A DNA stretch of 64,000 nucleotides from Siphonodentalium dalli (Eukaryota; Mollusca; Scaphopoda; Gadilida; Siphonodentaliidae), in contig CP136066.1 in the NCBI GenBank assembly GCA_032622095.1, positions 151,854,224-151,918,223 of the forward strand, written 5' to 3'. Below, piece by piece: positions 1 through 11,900 of this stretch. Within the stretch, counting starts at the first letter, position 1, and the number at the start of each line of letters is the position of its first letter. The translations under genes were made by a program, and so were the position numbers. The notes under the pieces were generated by a model. The model worked only from the letters and a program-made list of their open reading frames with translations, searched no databases and had not been told where the DNA came from.

Positions 1-410
1 GAAAAACCGAACGCAAGGAAAAAAAGGAAAAAGAAAAGATAAAGTCAACATCATAAAAATGCTTAAATTTTTTTGTTTTTTGTTTTGTTCTCATAATAAA
101 GGCAAAAACATGAGGGATTAAGGAAAGGGTCACTCGACCCTTTCGACAATCCCGGGCTAGCCCCCCGAACCACTCACTTAAAGTTTCCCAAACTCCAGAG
201 ATAGTGAGATGAACTCAGAGAATAAGAGAAACTTTAATATCCAGAATGTGAAAACAGTTCATTATTGTTATTTATGAATTCGCCGGTTCGTCGTTCAAAC
301 CAACTAGTGTGATAAACTGCATGGCTATTATCTTTGCTAACAAACGTGCCTAAAGTAATCTAAATGTCAAAATTGATGGACATAACTCTGAAATATATCA
401 TAATCTGAAC
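1..410. other. non-coding, nothing recognised
   Basis: AT-rich sequence with no open frame that resembles a known protein. A GC-rich patch near 125-175 contains a small inverted repeat around GGGTC...GACCC. No gene is supported here. Confidence 0.5.
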
Positions 411-1637
411 TTAAAGGGGTACTGTACACTAAGATAGGCGATTTTTTTATTTACTCCCATTGAAATAACTTTCAAGTTAGATTGTGTTCGTGTTATATGA
501 GTTTCGTATAAACCTAATTTAGCGAAGAAAATATTGATCTTGGAAACAAAAATATTACGTTTTCAAACTACGCGCCATGTTTTTGACCTTCACCGGAGAA
601 GACGCAGGTCGCAGGAAGAACCGGAAGTTCATTGCTCACAGCTTCGATTGATGCATTCAATCTCTTCCATCGAACAATCTCACTCCCTATAAAATACTTG
701 ACGCGTTATGACTCTTGTTTCTTTCTCCTTTTTCCCCGAATCGGTTATAACGGGCCTTCTTTTGCAGGTACCATGTTTTGTTTGCAACTCAATAATGTTC
801 GCGAATGGCCGTCGATAAAAGACACGCAACATATGCGATTTCAAGAACGGTAACTCGTAATGGCATAATTCTCCATTTTATGACTCCAGCCATAAATGAA
901 TTTATATTAAATAATTAAATTTTACTTTTACGATAGCCTGTTAACCGGAACGTTTTCAGTAGACATCGTCCGGTGACGCGTTATGCAGTAGGTCCCTATA
1001 AGCCTTTTTGCTGGGTCGCGATTTTCAAGATGGCCGATGGTTCTATATGGTCCGATTCCTAGCTTTTTATCCAACCCACCGGTAAAAGCCGGTAAAAGGT
1101 CAAAGTTGAGAAGTAGCATCCATTTGTTTACATTCGACAGCTGAGTGGGAGAATTTTTTATCAACATTTTATGGCTTAATTTCATTTATTCTGAGTGCAA
1201 CTACGTGTTTAAGAATTGTTTTGTGGCCATGTCATCTATAGAGTTAGGATCTGGTGACGATGCAGACATTCAGACGCCCTTGTTTTGTCAACGAACTTCC
1301 CACAAGTAAAGTTACTGATAAATAGCGAGTTCTTGCGTTAAAAAAATAACTCAAAAACATACGTGATACATCCAATCCATCTACTGTGCGAAACCTACGT
1401 ATTGTATGTATCCAGGGTGAGTGTTTAATTAGTTTTATGAAGTTCTCGCACCTGCGATTCGGTAACGACCTGTTGCTATTTTATTTTGGGAATTCCCAGA
1501 CTGGAGCCGTATGCTAAAAATAGATGCTACTTGTTAACTTTGACCTCCGGAGACCAAATGGCGGATTCACCGCGACTAAGTGAAGTCATTTATTGTCACT
1601 GGGAATTTATTGAAATTGGGGTACAGTACCCCTTTAA
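411..1637. mobile_element. TTAA-flanked inverted-repeat element, 1.2 kb
   Basis: The left end reads TTAA then AGGGGTACTGTAC. The right end reads GTACAGTACCCCT then TTAA (1634-1637). The termini are inverted repeats and the flanking TTAA fits a piggyBac-type target duplication. The short open frames inside (632-853 and 928-1185) resemble nothing I recognise, so this is probably a non-autonomous element. A similar terminus (AAAGGGGTACTGGACACT) occurs near 9637 inside the hAT transposon. Confidence 0.6.
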
Positions 1638-1696
1638 GAAATTAATATATTAATATATATTAACTTATTTACAACTTTAATACAAATATAATACCC

Positions 1697-1760
1697 GGGC
1701 CAGCTCGCCCCTGAAAGGTGGGTCATCTCGCCCCAAAAACGGCCTGGGGCGAGCTGGCCC
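1697..1760. repeat. GC-rich foldback
   Basis: GGGCCAGCTCGCCCC at 1697-1711 is perfectly inverted at 1746-1760, with a 34-base loop. It stands out from the AT-rich surroundings. Function unknown; it may be a remnant of an inverted-repeat element. Confidence 0.6.
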
Positions 1761-2074
1761 TGGGGGGAGTGGGCCCGGATCCTACTGGTTTACCGCAAAA
1801 TCTCATGCAATTTTCCGTTATAGCAATTCCTAATTTTGAAAACGAAAATGCTTCCGGTTATTTTACCACGAATTTGAGAAATATTAGTTGCATTTAAAAT
1901 GTCAAGACTGCTTGCGGTATTCATTACAATTATTCACAACAACAACAATATTCATTAATACTTAGCTATCAGTGCATACAGCGGTTGGTGGTGGGTGGGG
2001 TGATTTGAAATGATAACACTTTCAGATTATGGTTGGTACACGGGACGCGATTTTCGGAGGGGGTGACTGGAAGT

Positions 2075-2302
2075 GGTTGCAATACACCAAATGATTTACA
2101 TACTATTACTAACATAGGCCTCAGTTTTAACAAATCCCGCTGGCCTGTATTCGCAGGTAAAGCTTTGGCCCTGCACCTGCCTGCACGAGTATTTAAAATT
2201 AAAGAATGTCCCTTTAGACACACGGAAATGTGCCCAAAAGTACATGTAAACGTGGTGGATCACTGTTATGATCACACTGCAGCTTGACAAACGTCACACT
2301 AC
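2075..2302 (+). repeat. 5' part of GGTTACAATAC-type MITE (copy A)
   Basis: Starts GGTTGCAATACACCAAAT and runs parallel to the first half of the complete copy at 4772-5222, then diverges after the shared segment that ends near the CTTGACAAACGTCACAC motif. Confidence 0.6.
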
Positions 2303-3567
2303 AGTCATTCAGGCAGTAACGGGTCACAGGCAGTAACGGGTCAGTTGCTGTTTATCGTCGTGGCAAAAGCCACAGATGCACTTGAATTTCAGAATTTCAG
2401 AATTAATTCAATTTTTCTGACGGACAGTGGAAACACGTCGGAGAAAAGTAGGTCAACAAAATATGTCAAGTTGCAGATCGGCTGCTGCCAATAAAAAACA
2501 GAATAAAATACACCCAAACTAAGCACTGTAAAATATTAACAAATTATTGATTTTTCAACTCCCAGACCCCCACAAAAGTTAAATATGTCTTATTGTGTAA
2601 ACATTTAATTTGCTTCGACCTACTTCCGTTGTCAATAGCGGGTCACATGCTTTTGTTTACAGTCGATCACACGTGCTATCACGGACTGAATACAAACATG
2701 TCAATTGAATTCTAATGATTAACATACGTTGGAAATAATAAAACATAGTAACATTTCATGCCTTCATTGGCAATTTGAGACATAATATAGGTTGAAATTG
2801 TTCTTATAGTTTAATTTTCCAACCAGAATTGAATGAAGAGTGAATGTTTTTTTAGACCAACAGTCAAATGTTTTCCAATGGTCGTAAAATAATTAGATTG
2901 GAATGGCTATCAGTTGGAACATTTCCAGCTATACAGGGTGCCAAGTTGAACAATTCTAGCAGCTGGAATTCTTGAGGTACATGTTGTGGAGGGGGGGGGG
3001 GGTATCCAAGCCAAACTATTAACCCACCCGCAAGGGGCGTGCGAGGGACAGGGATATGGTCCGAAGGTCTTCATTGGTGACCTCCACCTTGGAATTTGCA
3101 ATTACCCCCCCCCCCCCCCCCCCCCCCCCCCCCATTGAACCAGACAAATCTCACAAAGCCCCGCCCTTGATTTGAAAATGTTCATCTGGTGACTGGTGTC
3201 TCAAACTTTCAAACTGTTGGAAATGTCGAACCCCACAACCCCTAAGGTTGGAAAATTTCCCAAATAATGGACACTTTCAGACAAAAATTTTGACCAAAAT
3301 ATAGAAAATAAAACATTCTGCTGTTGCCAGTTGGTCTAAAAACAACTTATTCCCCACTATACCGGTATAATAACTGGTTTGGGGATACATATAAATAATT
3401 GAGAACAATTTCAACCTATGCGGGTAATTGTGGACAATTTGTGGTGTATATATGCTCTAACTATGAAAGTTGTGTTGGACCGGATCAGGCATGATTCTCT
3501 AGCTTGAACATTTTTATCAATGTTGGGGAGGGGGAGAGTCACCCCAAACACCAGACCTGTCACTACA
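2303..3567. other. non-coding spacer with homopolymer runs
   Basis: No gene seen. It holds a run of 12 G at 2991-3002 and a run of 29 C at 3105-3133. Such long mononucleotide runs are error-prone in sequencing, so the exact lengths should not be trusted. Confidence 0.5.
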
Positions 3568-3885
3568 TCCAAAAGTACATGTAAACGTGGTGGATCACAC
3601 TGCAGCTTGACAAACATCACGCTACCCTTAAAATTGAGAAAAAAATTACATTGAAAAAAACACAAACACCTCCCATGAATTATTCGCCATTTGCACAGCC
3701 ATAACCGTTTACCATGTGGCTATATTTGATGTTTCTCGACGGGAAACCCTTTTGTGCATTTTTTCGTGCACTTTTCATCCATGTATCATTGACCATTCAG
3801 CTGCCAGAATTTTTTTTATGCTGATTCTAGCTTGGGGGTCCCAGGGGAAATCACTCTACTAATTTGTATTTGGTGTATTGTAACC
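3568..3885 (+). repeat. 3' part of GGTTACAATAC-type MITE (copy B)
   Basis: Closely matches the second half of the copy at 4772-5222, including the terminal TTTGGTGTATTGTAACC. The 5' part is missing. Confidence 0.65.
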
Positions 3886-4771
3886 TATAGTGGTCACTGG
3901 AAAGACAAGAAAGTCGCCCAAACGATATTAAATTGCGTCCATTTATATACCCACGTCAAAATAAATAAATATTATTCGAAACATGTCTGTGTTCTTACTT
4001 TATTAACCCTTTTCTGTCACCACCCATAGCTGAATTTGCAAAAAAATTACCTTCACTTGAATGTCAATTTTTTTTCATTTTAGCTGAATTTTGGCAAAGT
4101 AAACAATTACGATGTACATACAGGTTATCGATCTGATAGCTTGTAGATACCACTTCCAGAAAATATGCCATACGATTCGCTAGGCGAATTGGGCGCACTT
4201 AGGTTTCACATTGGGCGCAGTTACACAATTTTCGACAAAAATCGACAGAAAACCAAAATTGTCCCTTCACAAGAATATTTTTATTGGCGGAAATCTGTGC
4301 GCGTTGGATAGTCGAACCATTTCTGCAAACTTCCAGGGTAGGCATTTTTGTCAACCTGTCATCTAATGGGGGCAATTCAACTTCGTTTGACCCGAATCTG
4401 GTCCGATTTTGCATCATATTTTAGGGTATGGTCCATACTGACGTCACGCTTTACTCTCATGTCGTGCCCAAACCCGACAAATCTGCCTTGGCGTTCATCT
4501 AGGTTGTCGGGCGCCAACAAATATGGTCTCACATTCATTAAAGGGGCATCATTGGGCCCAAAAATAGGTCGAAAATGGTAAAAAAATTCGGTTCAACAAC
4601 GAGAAGCATAAATGGCATTAGAGGGGTTAATTTGTAATTTTATTGGATGGCCCCCGGCACCAAATAAGCTGTCGTATCGTGTGCTTTATGATTCCAATTT
4701 GTTTCATGGGCATAATGAGCACGGGACTTGTTTCAGAGCAGAAATCTGAAAAACGACCATTTTTCACTATA
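3886..4771. other. non-coding spacer between two MITE copies
   Basis: Begins TATAGTGGTCAC and ends TTTTTCACTATA, a short inverted match that may mark another insertion. No recognisable coding sequence. Confidence 0.4.
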
Positions 4772-5222
4772 GGTTACAATACAACAAATGATTTACATAG
4801 GCCTCAGTGTTAACAAATCCCGCTGGCCTGTATTCGCAAATAAGCTTTGGCTCTGCACGAGTATTTAAAATTGAAGAACGTCCCTTTAGACACACGGAAA
4901 TGTGCCCAAAAGTACATGTAAACGTGGTGGATCACACTGCAGCTTGACAAACGTCACACTACCCTTAAAATTGAGAAAAAAATGACATAGAAAAAAACAC
5001 AAACACCTCCCATAAATTATTCGCCATTTGCACAGCCATAACCGTTTACCATGTGGCTATATTTGATGTTTATCGACGGGAAACACTTTTGTGCATTTTT
5101 TCGTGCACTTTTCATCCATGTATCATTGACCATTCAGCTGCCAGAATTTTTTTTATGCTGATCCTAGCTTGGGGGTCCCAGGGGAAATCACTCTACTAAT
5201 TTGTATTTGGTGTATTGTAACC
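4772..5222 (+). mobile_element. complete 451-bp MITE with GGTTACAATAC ends
   Basis: The left end GGTTACAATACAACAAAT and right end ATTTGGTGTATTGTAACC are inverted repeats with 17 of 18 bases matching. No coding capacity. Two partial copies lie upstream in the same orientation. I see no clear target duplication, so the superfamily is unassigned. Confidence 0.65.
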
Positions 5223-7021
5223 AAGTTTGGAAATTTTATTTTTGTTATAACGAATGACTTCAATAACAATGGGTCTTTATGGGACATATAATTAAATGCT
5301 CGTAGAAAAGTAGTTCTGATATTTATCGAACTCTTTCGACACTGGGAACAATTCACAAATATTATCAGGTATATTTTGGAACTCAAGAGTCAAACGGTCA
5401 TCATGTCATGTGGCTTTACTTTAGTCTAACTTTAACTTAAGCGCATGCACAGTCCCTAATATAGAGGATGGTGGTATGAAATCAGATCAAAACTGTAGCT
5501 GATACATTTGTCACGAAATACTATACTGTCTATAGTGGTATATGGGGAAGAAAACAATACATCAATAGCCACATATATACCCAGTGCGCCTAAAACCAAA
5601 TTCAAATTCAATAAGTTTATTTGATATTATCAAATAATAACATTATATATATAACAGGGCCCCACAAAAACTGGGCTTATGAGGGCAGGACCAGTGATGA
5701 ATTGCAGGGGGAACGGCGGGGAAACGCTGTTCCCCCATATTTCTCGTCAGGGGAGCGCCATCACCCATTTAATTGGTCCAGGTCAGACGAAATGAATTAA
5801 TCATATTAAATATTTTTTACTCTGCACCCGTGGAAATCGAACTATGTGATCACATTGTGAGTCATACAAAGCGAATAACTGTGCCAAAGTGCTTTAACTC
5901 GATTGGAACCATTGATGTCGGCGATGAGTACTTAAGTAACGCTTAATGAGTAAATATATATACATCTGATGACGTTGGAATTCCGTTGCGTTTAAGTTTG
6001 TCGCGTGTACCTTAATTTAGCTTTAACGTCATATACCGACATGAGCGGTGTTCCCCGCATAATCACAACAATAATATTACGATGTCTCGGAGTAACTTGA
6101 CTTCGTTTTTCATGAAACAAAATACAAATAAATCGACTGTTACAATGTCACGCATGTTCTGTGCAGTAACCTCGTTAGTACCAAAAATTTCAAAATTTTC
6201 CCAAGGGAGGTTCCCCCCTCTTAAAAAAAAAAAATTCAAAAAAAAAATTGTTTTACTATTTTTACTGCTAATGCTCATAAATATTGATGATCATTTGTGT
6301 GCGAAACACATGGTTTCTAACATATCCCTGTGAAAAGTGACCACGAAGTTGTCTCAAAAGCCCCAGATGTGTGATGGGTTGTGGATTGATGGGCATGAAT
6401 TTTGCAATTTTAATTTCCTGAGAGTGGATCTCATGCCTGCTTCATGCCTTGTTTGGGACTTATGGAACATAGGAACACTATCAACAGACATGGTGGGTGT
6501 GTATCTGTATATATACATGTATAGAGGTTATCACCACATATGTTAGGGGTACAGCTTCTGTTTCCAAAAACCAGGCATGCTAGGTTGGGTGTACAGGCTA
6601 CCTCCAGACGATGGGATGTAGTCGTCACAATACAAATAAGGTATAATGGCGGTATTATGGGTAAAATGACATCAATTTCGTACCAAGTTTATAGCCAAAT
6701 TTATGAAAATGTGGTATGTGAATAATACAAAACATACTTAAGCATGAAGTAAGTTTGATCTTTTATCAATCTTAATGTATATTTCCACTGTGTTGATCAA
6801 GTAATACTTTCCCCACAACACGAGTTGGCATTTTATGTCACTTCGGTCGAGGTAGTTCAATATTTCTGCAGCTGGATAAAAAATATCAAAATTAAATAAA
6901 CAAAAAAAATTTCCCTACCTACCTACCCTAATTTTTTCGCTCCGTTAGCGGAAACATACAATCTTTTTTTTTTGGGCCTTACTATTGGAGTACATGTGGG
7001 TAATCAGGGAGGAGCACTACA
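5223..7021. other. non-coding, AT-rich
   Basis: No protein-like open frame. A foldback with GGGGGAAC and GTTCCCCC arms lies near 5709-5738, and A-runs occur near 6225-6248. Nothing else is supported. Confidence 0.45.
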
Positions 7022-7560
7022 TCAGTTGGGGAGGTTGGTTTTCTGTTGCTTGTTATTGAAGTATTCTTTCAGATATTTTGAGTAATTGCTATCAATTTCT
7101 ATTCTGAGTTTGCAATTACTTGGCAGTTCATTCCACAGGCACCTGGCTCTGCTTGATAGGGCATTTTTTTGCTTTAGTTCTTTTAAATACACAGAATAGA
7201 TTTGAATTTGCTTTGAACCGTGTATTGTAATTATGGATCTCATGAATGCTAGTAAATAGGGAAGTCAGTGATTTAGGGAGTTTCTTGTGGTGGAAATCAT
7301 GTAAAATTTTGAGCAGTTGCATATTTACAATGTCTTCAAGCAGCAATAAATTGTGTTTCTTGCATTTTTCCTGGGTATTTTTATTTCCTTATGACAGTGT
7401 TGCAATTGCTTTTGTCTGTATTTTTTCAAGTTGGAGATTTTTCACTGTTGTTGCACTCCAAATAGCATTACAATAGGTGAGATATGGGATAATAAGTATC
7501 GAATAAAGTGATTTCATTGCATCCTTTGGTACAAAATCACCAATTTTCCGCAGAATTGGG
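7022..7560 (-). pseudogene. LINE (CR1/L2/jockey-like) reverse transcriptase C-terminal fragment
   Basis: Read on the minus strand, the translation gives pieces typical of the region after the LINE reverse transcriptase palm. These are ILRKIGDFVPKDAMKSLYS, then IIPYLTYCNAIWS, then HNYNTRFKANSNL, then RCLWNELPSN. They correspond to the conserved 'lP...l..lY..l..P.l.Y...iW' and 'hNTR...' and 'g...WN.lP' motifs of that family. There is an in-frame stop after the first segment and a frameshift at an A-run near 7160, so it is dead. The upstream endonuclease and RT domains are absent. The clade assignment is only by motif style. Confidence 0.75.
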
Positions 7561-8440
7561 GATAAGCGATTTGATCTAATAATTTTTTATTTATAGTAAT
7601 TAGTAAATAACTTTAAATTTAGAAACATGAAAAATACCCCAGATTTAGGACTATGATCTACAGAAATTATTATTGTGAATATCAATCTGCCTGGCGAGCT
7701 ATTTACATTTAACGTTGCATAATTATTTGACTGTATCCCACGAAAGCAATCTTGACATGCAAAACAATTAAACTCCATATGGGGAGGGCAGGGGAGCGAT
7801 GTCATGCAACTATTTTGAGAAAGAAGTGGGGAAATCTTCGCTGATATAATAATTTGGGCTAGTCATTTCGGTCTGAAAACTCCAAATATTATCATTCTGA
7901 AAGGTATTTTCTTTTCTTGGATATTAACTAATACTCATTTATGTCCCAAGATTTATTTTTGGTGTGAAATTTCCCAATCATTTTGTGTAAGGCATGAAAT
8001 TTCCAACTGTTCAAAATTTAAACCAAAGTTGGGATGAGACACCCACACCCCCGTCACCATGACCCTGCACACTGTCGATCTCAAATACATAGTATACAGT
8101 AACTCTCGTACCATGTTACATGAATACGATCAATGAGTATTTAGTAAAGAAATTGGTTAATATCTTTCTATTCTCTGTCTATCTACAGCCATTATTGTGC
8201 CACTGCAGAAATATTCTGAGGCAGAAGAATAACACCTCTACAGTTTGCAAAAGGTATTTATTTTATTAACTGTCGGCCAAACAAATACATTCACACATCT
8301 AGCTGTCCACAACAACTTTGGAGCTATCAATATAATTATATCTTACACGGCATCTGATTGGCTGTCTGGTCACTGAAATCTTCGATAGCTTATCCCTATT
8401 GAGTTGCATAGTTAGGTTAGTCAAAGGTGCATAATCCGAA
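7561..8440. other. non-coding, nothing recognised
   Basis: No coding or clear repeat structure apart from AT-rich low-complexity stretches. Confidence 0.4.
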
Positions 8441-8548
8441 TTAAAGGGGAAGAAAACTACCGCATAACGAAAAGGCATGTGTATCAAGCAAGCTGTTCTC
8501 TGTTTGTGTGTAAAGTTTCAGCGCAAATCTCCACACATGATCGGAGAT

Positions 8549-8586
8549 ATGGCGTCTCAAACTAACCCGCACAAGCAATTACGCCG
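8549..8586 (+). CDS. MRPL48: candidate first coding exon of MRPL48
   Basis: ATG at 8549 opens MASQTNPHKQLR and leaves two bases (CG) before a strong donor, GTAAGT, at 8587. The exon at 14018 needs exactly two bases to complete its first codon, so the join is in frame. In-frame ATGs also occur at 8537 and 8477. The resulting N-terminus is basic and could be a mitochondrial presequence. Against it: the surrounding sequence (AAAGGGGAAG near 8445, TCACGGCCTCACTT near 8643) is matched in inverted form near 13611-13725, so it may be part of a repeat. Several other phase-compatible starts exist. Confidence 0.3.
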
Positions 8587-8923
8587 GTAAGTTGACGCCA
8601 ACATTTTTGAAGAAATATTATCTCCCTTTATAGTTTGTGACATCACGGCCTCACTTGGTTGTTTAACGATAAGCTGTATAACGTACGATAGTCTGTTTTT
8701 AGATATGAAAAATAAATAAAACAGCAGATTGAATGTTTGTTGTGTGCAATACATGATTATCTGTTGTTAATAAATTATAGTTTAATTCGCAAAAGATTGT
8801 TTGGTTATCATATTTGCACATGTAGAAGTCATTTGAGTTTGACCAAGATTGTCACATTCAAATCTTATGCGACCATTAACTGGCCGTAAATTAGTTGTTC
8901 AAAATTATAACTTAAATAATTGT

Positions 8924-8931
8924 GGCTTATA
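8924..8931. repeat. left target-site duplication of the hAT element
   Basis: GGCTTATA, repeated exactly at 13470-13477 on the other side of the element. Confidence 0.8.
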
Positions 8932-11900
8932 CAGGCCTTTAGATTAGCCTAATTTGGGGACATTTAGGGAAACCGCGGGGGTGGGTTCGGGAGGGGGGTA
9001 CCCCCTTGTGATCATAGGGGGTCCGGGGGTTTCCCCCGGGGAGAATTTTTTTTAAAAGTAAGCCTAAAATGGGGTCTATCTGGTTGGTTCTGAAGCATTC
9101 AGCAAGTTATATTACCCTTATATTTTCAAGTTTTGTAAGTTACAATCTGATATTTATTGACCACTTGGGAATAATTTCAATAATGGATCATTTGACATCA
9201 AGAAAGCCATTTTATAGATGTATGGTGCTTGAAATTTCTCCAAGCAGTCCACCAACATACTGATCATGGGCATTGCCAATTAAAATTTAATTTAATGTGA
9301 ACCTGAAAAAAGTTAGAAAGTTGATATGTTGTGGTCAAATGAAGCAATATAGTAATGGTATATACACACACAAACAGGTCATAAAAAGGGTGAAAATATT
9401 TAATGAAAATTTAAATCCAGAAAGTTCAAATAGGCTCATCAACAAACAGAAATATTATATTAAGTTACAGTTGCCAAAACTGACTGTATATCTTATCTAA
9501 AAGTCATTACACAATTAATTAGATCAAGTTGATCATAAACACTGCGTGTGTTGAGCAACATAATCAGTATTTCCTTTATTTTGAACTAATAACTAGTAAC
9601 TACTGTAACTACTAAACTAGGCAAAACTGATGTTTTAAAGGGGTACTGGACACTAAATATTGCCATTTATTTTATGGGACCATTTCATATTATACCCAAC
9701 AAGATTTATACAGCCAACAAATGAATAAATTGAGCAATGAATGAGTGCCATATACACTCATGTGCTTTAAGAATAACTCATTTTCATTAAAATTATCTTG
9801 TTGTTTACATTTTTTCAAAGAGCACCTGTATGAGTGTATTTTGCAATCATCCATGGCACAAATTTATCCATATGTTGCATACATTCTGTTGGATATAATA
9901 TGAGATCATCCCATAATGATAAATCATAAAAATTAAAATGCCCAAATTTAGTGTTCATAATGACTTCATTTAAACCCTTTAATATTTCACTGTAACTAAT
10001 GTAACTTAATATGTCTGTTTTTGTTGAAGTCCTTGTCAAATATATTTATAATTTCATTGATGGATGTGTTGTCCAAAGGGAGTGGAAACATACGTATTCT
10101 AATCAGTTTATCAAGAGTCTCATCTTTTGTCGATCCCTGCTGTTTGCCCAGTAACAATTGCATTTGGCTGAAACCTCTCTCGGAAATGGCATTAGAGATA
10201 GGTAGAACACAACATATATTAAGGAAAAAGCTCATGTTCATGTAAGCTGTTTCAGCCAAATTATCCTCACACAGTACTTCGAGTACATCTCCTGGTGTAG
10301 TACGTTTTTTTTTTAGCATGTCAATCCTTTCCTCTATTTTATTCATTTCATACTGGGGCACATATTTCTTAAGGGACTCTGCTGTCTTAAAGTCTAATCT
10401 TTTCTGCAAATTTGTTATTTGCTCCTTCTCACAATCCCATTTTTGTTTCATAAGTTGGATATGAGTGTATAACATATTGTATTCCTTTACTAATTCACCA
10501 AGAAATATAATTTGCTCAGCCTCACAGTCAGTGCCGCTTACACCATCAGTCTTAGGCTGTAAGTCATAAAACTCAAGAAGTCTGCTCAGGTGCATCTCTA
10601 TCAGTTCGTTGTCAAGTTCATGAGCATGATTTATCGGTTTGATGAATAATTCCAACAAGCTAGTGACAATGGTACTTTGATCATCATAGAATGCAGCATT
10701 GAGCTCATTGATCAGTGATTGACAAAATGGTAAGACGAAGTCAGTCTCATATTTTACTCTGTCAAATTCTACTACCCTCACTCCACTTCTGGTTCCGCGA
10801 ACATAACCTGAGCTCTCAGAGCGGTATGATTTAGCTTTTTGGATGTAGGTATCCACTTTAGAATAATAACCCTGAGACATATTTGGTAGACCCTTCAAAT
10901 AACCATTCAACACATTCACATATGAAACAACTTGTGGGATGTTGGCAGTCGTAGCCTGTAACATAGTGGAGAGAATGTTTGTGTGATGTAGGATGTCCGT
11001 CATCAATAAAAGAGTACACACATTTTCCGGATCAGTCAGACGCTGGTTAATGCCGAGATACTTGGTGTCGCCTTTCCTTTGAAACATATTTGCAAATGTT
11101 ACCAATAAATCTTCATACCTGTCGCAAACTCTCTTCGAAGCTTTGAAATGTGACAACCACCGCGTCAAACATGCCCTCAACATTTGAAATGTTTTCTCTC
11201 CATTTATAGATTGAATTTGGTTGAAAACTGTTTTAGCAACCTTACTTGCATCGATAGCTTCATATATGTCATATAGAAGTTCATCGTAGCTGCTCATTAA
11301 TGGATATGCTTTTTTCAAATGAACAAAAACTAAAGCTAAACGGTGATTACGGCAATTGATGTAGATGGCTTTTGGAAAATCATTGCGCCACAATGCCTGA
11401 ACACCACCTGTTTTTCCAGACATTGTATTTGTACCGTCAAAACACATGAAGCGTATGTTCTCCATTGCAAACTCCTCACCGGCAATAACCTCCTTCATTG
11501 CAGCATAAAGACTGGGTGCATCAAAGTAAGAATTTGCATCAATGACATGGTCATCACTATCATGATTAGTAACAGATTTAATGTTAAGGAAAACATGGGG
11601 TACAAACGTTCCTAATATCTTGCTTGGGTCCACCCATGACAGAAAGCTGATCATCTCATCATGATCATTATATGCTTCTGAATCATCACAATAGAAAGTA
11701 AAATGTTTTCCACGCTCCATTGATTCACGTGTTTTGTGAATGCAGAATTTATTATAGGCAGTCAATAGTTCTTCGACTGATGGACCAGAAATGTACTGCC
11801 CATATCCTTTATTTCTGGAGAAGAAATCTGTTGTGATTGGTTCTTGTAAGTCAACAAGAAACTTTACAAAGTCTGCAATTTGGGATTTTGCAATGTAATG

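Noticed and set aside
3105-3133. 29-base C run as a biological signal
   Set aside because: Long homopolymers are commonly sequencing or assembly artefacts, and nothing nearby gives it a role.
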